From: an uncultured bacterium
Lineage (GTDB): Bacteria > Bacillota_I > Bacilli_A > RF39 > UBA660
Direction of reading: 5' to 3'
Length of the DNA: 9,508 nt
Assembly: GCA_949286645.1 (NCBI GenBank)
Contig: CASEDN010000119.1
Span: 1-9,508 of the forward strand
A model generated the notes under the pieces. That model did not search any database, had not been told where the DNA came from, and worked only from the letters and a program-made list of their open reading frames with translations. Every line of letters starts with the position of its first letter. Within the stretch, counting starts at the first letter, position 1. Shown here piece after piece: positions 1-5,865 of the stretch. Position numbers and translations under genes: made by a program.

Positions 1-1
1 T

Positions 2-1270
2 AAAGTTTTTAGCAAGGTCTATTACTCGTCCCCCAACTTCTTTCTTATAATTATCATATTTATCTTTAAAAATAAATGGATTAGCATTACGGAAACGATA
101 AATTGACTGTTTAATATCTCCTACCATATAAACATTATCATGAGCGATATAACTAATAAAAGTCTCTTGAATATCATTAGTATCTTGGTATTCATCGATT
201 AGTATTTCTTTAAAAGAGTTACCCACTTCTTCTCTAATCTCTAAATTATCACGAACTAAACTAATAGCAAGTTTTTCTATATCCATAAAAGTATAGTAGT
301 TATTCTCTTTCTTATATAAAGTAAATCTTTTATCTAGTTCTTTAACTAGCTCTAAGATTATAGAGATATATTCTTTAGTCTTAATTATACTAGTTTTAAT
401 ATCTTCTATACTTTCATAAATAACTAAATCTTTAAATTCATTTAAGAGTGTCTTTAAATTTTCTAAACTCTCTTTAGAAACATCTTCTTTCCCTTTCCTA
501 GAAGTAGGTAATTTTTCTACTAAATTATCTCTCATACTTTGATAAGTAGTATCACTATCAATAAAAGGTTTAAACGCTACATCTAAGTCATTTAAATACT
601 TATCAGATGCTACACTTCTAACTTCTTCATAAAGGTCTATTATATTTTCTTTTTTCTTACTTAAAAGGCTTAAATATTCTTTAATATATTTATCTATTAC
701 TTCATCACTATAATATTTAGCGATATAAGTATCAATAAACTCATCCTTATTTAGTTTTAAATCTAGGGTACTATCAAGTTCTAATATTCTTTTCTTAATA
801 GTTTTATCATCTTTAAGACAAAATTTAGTAATTAAATTAAGAAAGTCTTTAGAACATTTATCATAGTAATCTAAAAATATCTCATCTAATATTTCTTTTT
901 TAGCAAGATCTAAAATACTAGATTCAGCGATTGTTATATTACTTGATAAGTGAATAGTATCAGCATATTTTTTTACTAAGGCAAGAGAATAAGCGTCAAA
1001 GGTTGTAATATAACTACTATCAAGTAAATCTAATTCATCTATTAGTTCATTTTCTTTAAGTTTTTTTCTAACTCTCTCTTTCATTTCAAGTGCAGCTTTA
1101 TTGGTAAATGTTAGTATTAAAAGTTCATTAATATGAGTACCTTCTTTTAATTTTCTTAAAACTCTTTCCGTTAAAACAGCAGTCTTACCACTCCCTGCTC
1201 CTGCACTTACTAAGATATTTGTTCCTTCCATATCGATAGCAAGTTGTTGTTCTTCTGTAAATTTAGGCAT
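2..1270 (-). CDS. addA: AddA, ATP-dependent helicase/nuclease subunit A, N-terminal part (runs off window)
   Basis: Partial gene: 423 codons are visible, from ATG at 1270-1268 to the window edge. It is a superfamily 1 (UvrD-like) helicase, the motor subunit of the AddAB enzyme that processes DNA double-strand ends for recombination. Seen in the sequence: Walker A SAGAGSGKT at residues 22-30, then LTFTNKAALEMKERV (motif Ia region), then Walker B/motif II LIDEYQDTN around residues 358-365, then motif III VGDIKQSIYRFR at 383-394. The last motif, in the form QSIYRFRNANPFIF, is characteristic of AddA rather than PcrA or UvrD. The C-terminal helicase motifs and the nuclease domain lie outside the window. 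A Shine-Dalgarno AAGGTG sits 6 bases before the ATG, inside the end of addB; the two genes overlap by 8 bases, so translation is probably coupled. AddA identity is strong because of the motifs and the adjacent AddB-like gene. Confidence 0.93.
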   Translation of the reverse strand, partial: MPKFTEEQQLAIDMEGTNILVSAGAGSGKTAVLTERVLRKLKEGTHINELLILTFTNKAALEMKERVRKKLKENELIDELDLLDSSYITTFDAYSLALVKKYADTIHLSSNITIAESSILDLAKKEILDEIFLDYYDKCSKDFLNLITKFCLKDDKTIKKRILELDSTLDLKLNKDEFIDTYIAKYYSDEVIDKYIKEYLSLLSKKKENIIDLYEEVRSVASDKYLNDLDVAFKPFIDSDTTYQSMRDNLVEKLPTSRKGKEDVSKESLENLKTLLNEFKDLVIYESIEDIKTSIIKTKEYISIILELVKELDKRFTLYKKENNYYTFMDIEKLAISLVRDNLEIREEVGNSFKEILIDEYQDTNDIQETFISYIAHDNVYMVGDIKQSIYRFRNANPFIFKDKYDNYKKEVGGRVIDLAKNF

Positions 1271-3548
1271 TAGATTCACCTTCTTTCTTCTCTAGATAGA
1301 TAAAATCACTTGCACTTACAAAACATACTTCTTTAAATGGACAAAACTCACAAGAAATATTTTTATTATTAATTATTTTAGGGGCAATATCGAATGCATT
1401 ATTATCTATTATTTTAAGAGATTTTTCTAAGGCTTTATTAATAGAGTTCATTATATCTTCTAACTCACTATCTGATAAAATTTTACTTCTAGATGATAGT
1501 TCTCCATCTTTTTTTACACTTAATCCCTTAACAAAAGAATCTGTTTCAAAATCTTCATCTAAATAAGAAAGTATTATCTTATCATCGGTTGTATATCCTA
1601 CTAATTTTAAATTTTTAATCTGTTCATCATTATCTTTATAACTTTGTAATAAGTACTGATAAAAGAAACCTACAAAAGAAGGATTATCAAATAGATTACT
1701 TTTATTTATTAAGTAAATATATAAAGGTAATTGTAAGTATAAACCATCTTCTAAAAAATCTAAATTTAAGGTTGCACTACCTGTCTTATAATCAACAACA
1801 GCATAATAAGTCTTATCATGAAATGGTTTTAATAATATCTTATCAATAAAACCTTTTAGAGTAGCGTGTTCGCTTAATGGTATCTCTAACCTTTTCTCTC
1901 CATAAAACTCTGTTAGAAAACTTCTTTTTTCAACTCTCTCATTATAATTAACTATTTCTTTTAATTCAGTTTCTATTTTTTTAAACAAAACATTTTCTCT
2001 CTTATCTAAAGGATTATCTTTTAAAGATTTATTAAGAGAATCTTCAAAAGAAAAGATATCACTATAACTATCTTTTAAGACACTATGAAAGATATTACCT
2101 ATTTTAGTATTAAAATTCTCATCAAAACTATCTAGTTTTAAAATATGTTTTAAATAGTATTTAAAAGGACATTTAGCAAGATCATCTATGCTAGAATATG
2201 ATAGACTGTAAGGGGTAATAGGTCTATTAATACCTTTAAATTTATGATCAAAACTAGTATATTTACTAGTATCTATATTAGTAGTTAAGAAGGCAAAGTC
2301 TTTATCTTCCTCATGGTATTTATAATAAGTATCTAAGATACTACTCACTCTATAATTATTAAACTCTTTACTATAGTTATAACTATAATCAAGACTATCT
2401 ACTTCTTTTAAATTAAGCTCATTTAATAAACTAGACTTAGCATATTCCCCGGTCAATGATGTTAATTTATAAGATAGTGTAAGGTTTTTAATAGTCCCCA
2501 AGACTTTAACTAAGGTATCTTTACTTAGTTTATTTTTAATAGTAGAAGTATTTAAATTACACTTGCTTTTTAGGTTATCACTTAAATAGTCTTCATCTTT
2601 ATAGATTTTAGGCAAATGATTTTGATTAAATCCTAAAACAAATAAGTATTCATCATCACTAACTAAATAAGGAACTTCTATCGCTTCATTTAAAACTTTA
2701 ACAGATTCTAATAATTCTATACTATCTAGGCCCGTATTTTCTAATCTATCTTTTAATAATATATTATAGTACTTACTATTTTTAGCATAGCTTAAATCAC
2801 TTTCTATTTTCATTATTTTAGATTTTATATTAATATCTTTAATATGATTAATATCTTTATCTTTTAAATAATCTTTAACACTTATTAAAGAAGTAATCTT
2901 ATTAGTAGATTTAAGGTATATTGGTATATCAAACATCTTAAAGATAGTTTTAAGTAAATAGTTATAACTATTATCTACTCCTGCTAGAAAAATTTTATTA
3001 TAACTAATACCTTTACTATTAAGTTCTCTTATTTTTAATGCTGTACTAATTATCTCATCTTTCATAGAGTGATATTTATAGACTGTATCTATAGATAGAT
3101 TACTAGTAATATCTAAATAATTGGTATTAATGCTATCTAACATTTCTTTTTGATATGGTTCCAACATGCTATAACCTAATATATAAATATTTTTAGTTAA
3201 TAAATATTCTCTATATCCCTTATCAAATATTAAATAATCATTATCTTTTAAATCTAAATATAAATTCTTAAGATTATTTAATTTAGTTTCTTTATAATCT
3301 TTATTTACATTTATTTTATAAAGATTTTTTAACATTAATTTTAAGACATCTATATTCTCATTAGTTTTATCTAATAGATATAACAAAGCATCTTCTTTTA
3401 TATCAAAAAAATAATGTTTTTCCAACTCTTCTAAACTTATAAAAGTTATATTATATATTTTATTACTATTCGCTAAGATATCTAATAGCTTCATTTTTAA
3501 ACTATTAGGTACAATATAAATAGAATTATCATTAAAGTTAAAACCCAT
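1263..3548 (-). CDS. addB: AddB-like subunit of the AddAB helicase-nuclease, short form
   Basis: 761 residues, ATG with AGAGGTG about 6 bases upstream. It is the likely partner of AddA in double-strand-break end resection. The C-terminal half is a RecB-family PD-(D/E)XK nuclease: GNIFH at 484-488, GFID at 566-569, VVDYKTG at 584-590 (catalytic D586 and K588) and QLPLY at 606-610. Four cysteines fit the AddB iron-sulfur cluster: C460 before the nuclease core, and C733, C736 and C742 (C-x2-C-x5-C) after it. The N-terminal 450 residues show no Walker A; the start, around IYIVPNSLKMK, is where AddB proteins often carry a GxxGxGKT-type loop. The protein is about 400 residues shorter than Bacillus AddB (about 1160). 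So it looks like an inactive helicase scaffold fused to an intact nuclease. The addB-addA order and 8-base overlap support the pairing. No clear promoter is visible in the 59-base gap upstream. Confidence 0.88.
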   Translation of the reverse strand: MGFNFNDNSIYIVPNSLKMKLLDILANSNKIYNITFISLEELEKHYFFDIKEDALLYLLDKTNENIDVLKLMLKNLYKINVNKDYKETKLNNLKNLYLDLKDNDYLIFDKGYREYLLTKNIYILGYSMLEPYQKEMLDSINTNYLDITSNLSIDTVYKYHSMKDEIISTALKIRELNSKGISYNKIFLAGVDNSYNYLLKTIFKMFDIPIYLKSTNKITSLISVKDYLKDKDINHIKDINIKSKIMKIESDLSYAKNSKYYNILLKDRLENTGLDSIELLESVKVLNEAIEVPYLVSDDEYLFVLGFNQNHLPKIYKDEDYLSDNLKSKCNLNTSTIKNKLSKDTLVKVLGTIKNLTLSYKLTSLTGEYAKSSLLNELNLKEVDSLDYSYNYSKEFNNYRVSSILDTYYKYHEEDKDFAFLTTNIDTSKYTSFDHKFKGINRPITPYSLSYSSIDDLAKCPFKYYLKHILKLDSFDENFNTKIGNIFHSVLKDSYSDIFSFEDSLNKSLKDNPLDKRENVLFKKIETELKEIVNYNERVEKRSFLTEFYGEKRLEIPLSEHATLKGFIDKILLKPFHDKTYYAVVDYKTGSATLNLDFLEDGLYLQLPLYIYLINKSNLFDNPSFVGFFYQYLLQSYKDNDEQIKNLKLVGYTTDDKIILSYLDEDFETDSFVKGLSVKKDGELSSRSKILSDSELEDIMNSINKALEKSLKIIDNNAFDIAPKIINNKNISCEFCPFKEVCFVSASDFIYLEKKEGESNA

Positions 3549-3573
3549 TTTAACACCTCTTTTTATCAGGATT

Positions 3574-3603
3574 AAAGAAAGAAGTTTAATTACTTCTTTC
3601 TTT
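3574..3603 (-). terminator. Perfect 12-bp hairpin between the Rpn remnant and addB
   Basis: AAAGAAAGAAGT (3574-3585) and its exact reverse complement (3592-3603) flank a 6-base loop. It lies 5 bases after the stop of the 3608-3871 ORF and about 26 bases before addB. Each arm has only three G or C bases and no U-run follows on the minus strand, although the 3' arm itself ends in CUUUCUUU. It could be a weak terminator or read-through attenuator for the Rpn transcript, or a symmetric protein-binding site ahead of addB. Confidence 0.4.
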
Positions 3604-3607
3604 GCTA

Positions 3608-3871
3608 TTAGTTGTTTAGTTCTTCTATTAAATTGTTTATCTCCTTTTCGCTTAAGCCTGTTGACTTTATTATATCTTCTTTAGATATACCTATATTAAG
3701 AAGATTTTTAGCAATAGAGAACTTTTCATTTTTGGCACCAGCATCATAATCATCATCATATCCATCTAGTCTTGCTGAGTTTATTTGTTTTCTTCTAACT
3801 AATTCTACATTATAATCTGTTCTAAATTTATCATCTTCAGCTAATTTTTCTAATTTATCCACTACTTTCAA
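3608..3871 (-). CDS. Duplicated C-terminal module of an Rpn-family protein (orphan fragment)
   Basis: 87 codons from a TTG. This matches only the C-terminal tail of Rpn-family (PD-(D/E)XK, PDDEXK_2/TIGR01784-type) nucleases/putative transposases. It has a charged helical region, then NSARLDGYDD, then a terminal helix-turn-helix-like stretch (IAKNLLNIGISKEDIIKSTG). It aligns along its whole length with the C-terminus of the ORF at 3888-4235 and is shorter by exactly 8 residues. No nuclease core is present. AAGGAGG (3880-3874) lies only 2 bases before the TTG, too close for good use; a GTG at 3862-3860 is 11 bases away and may be the real start if this is translated. It could be a decaying duplicate or a short antitoxin-like protein. 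Confidence 0.5.
   Translation of the reverse strand: MKVVDKLEKLAEDDKFRTDYNVELVRRKQINSARLDGYDDDYDAGAKNEKFSIAKNLLNIGISKEDIIKSTGLSEKEINNLIEELNN
3737..3760 (-). repeat. Two 12-bp units of the Y-x-x-G coding repeat, short copy
   Basis: Encodes YDDD-YDAG. The other copy has four such units (4017-4064). The two-unit difference (24 bases, 8 codons) accounts for the whole length difference between the duplicated modules. Confidence 0.6.
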
Positions 3872-3887
3872 AGCCTCCTTATTGATA

Positions 3888-4235
3888 TTAGCTGTTTAAT
3901 TCTTCAAGCAATTTGTTTACCTCTTCTGCACTTAAACCAGTACTTTCGGATACTATGTTAGGAGATACACCGTTTTTAAGAAAGCTTTTTGCAATTTCTA
4001 TTCCTTTTTCTTTAGCACCAGCGTCATAACCACTACCATAACCGTTATTATATCCATCATCATAGCCATCAAGCCTTGCAGAGTTTATTTCTTTTCTTCT
4101 CATTTTTTCAGCATCATAAAGGATTCTAAACTCATCATTTTCACTTAATCTTTCTAATTCTTCCACTACTTTCAAAGCCTCCTTATTACCATTAGCAATA
4201 TTTCTCATCTCTTCAAAAGACTCTGCTCTAAACAT
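3888..4235 (-). CDS. C-terminal Rpn fragment ORF, possibly expressed on its own
   Basis: 115 codons from ATG 4235, in the same frame as the broken Rpn gene but after its second stop. It holds MFRAESFEEMRNIA (the family's usual end-of-core helix), a charged region, four Y-x-x-G tetrapeptides (residues 58-73) and a C-terminal helix-turn-helix-like segment ending KLLEELNS. It has no catalytic residues. A near-consensus promoter (4266-4294) sits just upstream and would place the RNA start about 24 bases before the ATG. There is no good SD for this ATG, only GGTGG further off. AAGGAGG at 4184-4178 lies 11 bases before an in-frame GTG (4166-4164), giving an alternative shorter product. It could be a relic, or an RpnS-like short antitoxin. 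Confidence 0.5.
   Translation of the reverse strand: MFRAESFEEMRNIANGNKEALKVVEELERLSENDEFRILYDAEKMRRKEINSARLDGYDDGYNNGYGSGYDAGAKEKGIEIAKSFLKNGVSPNIVSESTGLSAEEVNKLLEELNS
4017..4064 (-). repeat. Four 12-bp units encoding Y-x-x-G tetrapeptides
   Basis: The units encode YDDG-YNNG-YGSG-YDAG in the linker between the helical region and the terminal segment of the Rpn C-terminal module. Such in-frame 12-bp repeats can change number by slippage; the tandem copy at 3737-3760 has only two. Confidence 0.7.
4178..4184 (-). promoter_or_regulatory. Internal Shine-Dalgarno AAGGAGG inside the Rpn frame
   Basis: A full-strength SD lies within the codons for NKEA. The next start codons are TTG, 2 bases away, and GTG, 11 bases away, neither at ideal spacing. 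The same element is kept in the duplicate at 3874-3880. It may drive internal translation of a C-terminal short form, or may be a chance result of codon content. Confidence 0.35.
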
Positions 4236-4265
4236 TGCTAAATATGTTTCTTTTTCGTTACCACC

Positions 4266-4294
4266 ATTATAACGTACATTTTAAAGACTTTCAA
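4266..4294 (-). promoter_or_regulatory. Sigma-A-type promoter inside the Rpn pseudogene
   Basis: TTGAAA (4294-4289), a 17-base spacer and TATAAT (4271-4266). The -10 is perfect and the -35 has one mismatch to TTGACA. The expected RNA start is near 4259, just upstream of the ATG at 4235. The spacer contains the second in-frame stop of the Rpn frame. In AT-rich DNA such a match can arise by chance. Confidence 0.5.
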
Positions 4295-4469
4295 TATATA
4301 TGTCATAAATTTTTATTTCATCTATAACATCATTATATTTTTCATTTCTTAAATCATATCCAACACTGATCGCTTCTTTATCATTTTTATATTTAGAATT
4401 ATTAAAGTTAATAAGAATAGTACGCATCTTTTTAAAGTCTTCTCCTTCTACTAGTCCTCCGTCCGGTGC

Positions 4470-4760
4470 TTAAGTAGCATATAAATACTTTCTGGCTTTT
4501 AATAAAGTCCTTTTATCAGCATTTTTATTCATTTCAATTATAATAAAATCATTATCTTTCTTTAGTAGTATATCTAATCTATAATCTCTAGTTTTATTTC
4601 CACTATTTATCTCATTATTATAAAGTTCATATTCACTTATATCAACATTAGTTGTTGATTTAATCACTTTTTTAAAAAAATCTCTATAATCTTTAAACAT
4701 ATACTTAAAAGTACTATCTGCTAAAAGGCTTACAAATTTATCATCTTCATTATTTTCCAT
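4470..4760 (-). pseudogene. N-terminal nuclease-core fragment of the broken Rpn gene
   Basis: 96 codons from ATG 4760 (SD AGAGAGGT, spacing 7) to the premature TAA at 4470-4472. It contains the family start (LLADSTFKYMFKDY), D63 and the E76-M-N78 motif of the PD-(D/E)XK core, and the start of the following helix (LLKARKYLYAT). The core is cut just after that helix, so a stable nuclease fold is doubtful. The first stop is followed by a short GC-richer patch (about 4455-4469) that stays open in the original frame. Confidence 0.7.
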
Positions 4761-4789
4761 TAATTTACCTCTCTTTCAAAAATTGTTTT

Positions 4790-4801
4790 CATACATGTAT
4801 G
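4790..4801. promoter_or_regulatory. 12-bp palindrome CATACATGTATG in the Rpn leader
   Basis: A perfect inverted repeat between the candidate promoter at 4810-4838 and the SD of the Rpn gene. It is well placed for a repressor dimer, but there is no independent support. Confidence 0.25.
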
Positions 4802-4809
4802 TAGTGAGT

Positions 4810-4838
4810 ACACTAACATGAGAAAGAGATTAATGCAA
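4810..4838 (-). promoter_or_regulatory. Possible promoter for the Rpn remnant
   Basis: TTGCAT (4838-4833), a 17-base spacer and TAGTGT (4815-4810), with an extended TGn just before the -10. The -10 is weak. It lies downstream of the terminator of the preceding unit and about 50 bases upstream of the Rpn start codon, where a promoter is expected. Confidence 0.3.
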
Positions 4839-4896
4839 AAAGAGAATTTTAATAATTTGTATAAGAAAATTGTCTATTTATTAAATTTGCCTAAAG

Positions 4897-4927
4897 AAAA
4901 CAAAAAATGACCTTATCATATAAGATC
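4897..4927 (-). terminator. Rho-independent terminator ending the rpmF/membrane-protein unit
   Basis: On the minus strand GATCTTAT, loop ATG, then ATAAGGTC form an 8-bp stem with one G-U pair. This is followed by A, then TTTTTT-G-TTTT. It lies 24 bases after the stop of the 4952-5416 gene. In the other direction the stem is followed by GATTTTT, so it may work weakly both ways. The stretch up to the Rpn gene holds nothing else except the promoter and palindrome listed separately. Confidence 0.75.
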
Positions 4928-4951
4928 GATTTTTCAAAATTTATATAAATT

Positions 4952-5416
4952 TTATTTTTTTACCAAAGGTTCTCCTTTAGTTTCAGAAGTATCTTTTACT
5001 TCTTCTTGAGTAGTAACTAACCCTAGATAGTTATCTTTTTCTTCTTTTATTTCTGCAATTACTGCTTTATCTTTATCCTTAACATTTTCTAATATATTTT
5101 CATTTTCTAAATCTGCTTCACTTAGTACTTCTTCATTTTTAAGTAAATAATCATTCTTTTTTATTTCTTTTATTTTATTAAATATCTTCTTAGCAATTAT
5201 TCCTTTAATACCACCATATACTAAAATTATTGTTGGAAAACCTATTCTTATGGCATTAGCAAATAACAAATAATCTTGATTAGGAACTCCTGTTGCCATA
5301 ACGCCAGCAAAGATTAATCCTGTTATACCACATCCGCCAGCCATTGCAATATTATTACTCATTTTACTAACCAATTTTTCTTCGCATTCTTTATTCCTTA
5401 AATGCTGCTTACTCAT
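4952..5416 (-). CDS. Two-helix membrane protein with acidic C-terminal tail, unknown function
   Basis: 154 residues; not recognised. The N-terminal 20 residues are charged. Two hydrophobic, glycine-rich segments follow, about 23-43 (AMAGGCGITGLIFAGVMATG) and 55-75 (IRIGFPTIILVYGGIKG), separated by a short loop with PNQDY. A basic stretch (residues 71-88, many K) comes next, then a hydrophilic Glu/Lys/Asp-rich tail of about 65 residues. This looks like a hairpin membrane anchor with a cytoplasmic tail, with the basic patch next to the membrane. It begins 3 bases after the preceding ORF, with only a weak AGGG upstream, so translation may be coupled. It is the last gene before the terminator at 4897-4927. 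The function cannot be read from the sequence. Confidence 0.75.
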   Translation of the reverse strand: MSKQHLRNKECEEKLVSKMSNNIAMAGGCGITGLIFAGVMATGVPNQDYLLFANAIRIGFPTIILVYGGIKGIIAKKIFNKIKEIKKNDYLLKNEEVLSEADLENENILENVKDKDKAVIAEIKEEKDNYLGLVTTQEEVKDTSETKGEPLVKK

Positions 5417-5419
5417 TAA

Positions 5420-5629
5420 TTATAAAGCCCTAACTTTATTATTTTCTATATTAGCATACCTTGGTTTAGAGCCATCAGCCATATAAAATATTAAATCATT
5501 ATAATCTTCTGTAGTTATCTCAACAGCAGAAGCATTTTTTCTAGTATTTTTTTGAATAGTTCCTTTTTTTACTTCAAAATGCTTTATATAAGTATTGCTC
5601 TTCTTATCTTCAAAGGATAAAAATAACAA
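5420..5629 (-). CDS. Small ORF of unknown function, start uncertain
   Basis: 69 codons if counted from TTG 5629; not recognised. It is hydrophilic and basic in the first half (SNTYIKHFEVKKG), with a second part VEITTEDYNDLIFYMADG. No ATG or SD fits this start. The frame is open further upstream, back to 5665, over the end of rpmF. It would begin at a CTG and add RKKRLNKVFFLL, making with LLFLSF a signal-anchor-like N-terminus. A terminator-like hairpin with a T-run lies directly before the TTG, and a promoter-like pair lies inside the ORF. It ends 3 bases before the start of the membrane-protein gene. Either it is a small membrane or secreted protein with an unusual start, or a chance ORF; I cannot decide. 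Confidence 0.4.
   Translation of the reverse strand: MLFLSFEDKKSNTYIKHFEVKKGTIQKNTRKNASAVEITTEDYNDLIFYMADGSKPRYANIENNKVRAL
5585..5613 (-). promoter_or_regulatory. Promoter-like element inside the small ORF
   Basis: TTGAAG (5613-5608), a 17-base spacer and TATATA (5590-5585). If used, it would express the membrane-protein gene at 5416 with a leader of about 160 bases, independently of rpmF. This would fit with the hairpin at the rpmF stop limiting read-through. Confidence 0.35.
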
Positions 5630-5630
5630 T

Positions 5631-5653
5631 AAAAAAAAGACTTTATTAAGCCT
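5631..5653 (-). terminator. Terminator-like hairpin overlapping the rpmF stop codon
   Basis: AGGCTT (5653-5648), loop AATA, AAGTCT (5643-5638; one G-U pair), then seven further Ts. The stem is short, but the long T-run on the minus strand is typical of an intrinsic terminator. It would separate rpmF from the two downstream ORFs fully or partly. The stem overlaps the rpmF stop, so translating ribosomes could reduce its formation. Confidence 0.45.
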
Positions 5654-5861
5654 CTTCTTTCTCAGTCATATCTACAACTGTTTTTCCTTTGTAACTTCCA
5701 CATTTAGGACAAACACGATGTGCTTTAATCATTTCACCACAGTTTGGACATTTAACCATACCAGGTACTTCTAGAGCATTATGACTTCTTCTCATTCTTT
5801 TTCTTGTTTTAGATACCTTTCTAAAAGGAACTGCAAACATTTGAATATCTAACTTTAACAT
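5646..5861 (-). CDS. rpmF: Ribosomal protein L32 with an unusual N-terminal leader
   Basis: 71 residues. VPFRKVSKTRKRMRRSHNAL (residues 11-30) is the classic bacterial L32 start, and CPNC (38-41) and CPKC (51-54) form its zinc ribbon. It is a component of the 50S subunit. L32 normally begins MAVPFRK; here nine extra residues precede the conserved Ala, giving MLKLDIQMFA before VPFRKV. The first ATG (5861) is clearly chosen: AGAAGGAG (5876-5869) sits 7 bases upstream, while the internal ATG (Met8) has no SD. The leader resembles the LxLQxFA motif at the N-terminus of Firmicute L27, which the cysteine protease Prp removes. So the L32 precursor may be processed after Ala10. The gene lies 4 bases after yceD, the usual partner, and its SD overlaps the yceD end. 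Confidence 0.95.
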   Translation of the reverse strand: MLKLDIQMFAVPFRKVSKTRKRMRRSHNALEVPGMVKCPNCGEMIKAHRVCPKCGSYKGKTVVDMTEKEEA

Positions 5862-5865
5862 TATA

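Larger units (their letters stand above)
3608..4196 (-). repeat. Tandem duplication of the Rpn C-terminal module
   Basis: Two diverged direct copies of about 300 bp: 3888-4196 (within the broken Rpn frame) and 3608-3892. The copies are 304 bases apart at their 5' ends, where the identical stretch ATTAGC occurs at 4191-4196 and 3887-3892. A nearby block encoding NKEALKVV is almost the same in both. The junction falls at the stop codon of the first copy, AACAGCTAA, which runs straight into the second copy's GCTAAT. The copies have diverged well at protein level, so the duplication is not recent. Confidence 0.75.
3888..4760 (-). pseudogene. Rpn-family PD-(D/E)XK nuclease/putative transposase gene with two in-frame stops
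   Basis: From ATG 4760 to TAA 3888-3890 there is one continuous frame of 291 codons, interrupted by TAA at 4470-4472 and TAA at 4281-4283 with no frameshift. The full conceptual length of about 290 residues is normal for the family. In order: DSTFKYMF near the N-terminus; a PD-(D/E)XK core with D63 and E76 in RLDILL...IIIEMN; a middle part (GLVEGEDFKKMRTILINF, then IDEIKIYDIYI) lying between the two stops; and the C-terminal tail with Y-x-x-G repeats and a final helix-turn-helix-like segment. The SD AGAGAGGT is 7 bases before the ATG. Family members are linked to recombination-promoting nuclease activity and phage defence. Nonsense codons separate the catalytic core from the rest, so a full-length product is unlikely unless the stops are suppressed or are sequence errors. 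Confidence 0.8.

Noticed and set aside
4281..4472. Stop-codon reassignment or recoding as an explanation for the split Rpn gene
   Set aside because: Both stops are TAA, TAA ends other genes here normally, and TGA is also used as a stop; no recoding structure is evident.
3608..4760. Rpn locus as an active insertion sequence
   Set aside because: I see no terminal inverted repeats or target-site duplication around it, and the nuclease frame is broken; Rpn genes are often annotated as putative transposases without being typical insertion sequences.
4936..4953. 18-bp AT-only perfect palindrome at the end of the membrane-protein gene
   Set aside because: It has no G or C and no clear T-run; the better terminator lies just downstream at 4897-4927, and such palindromes are expected by chance in this composition.
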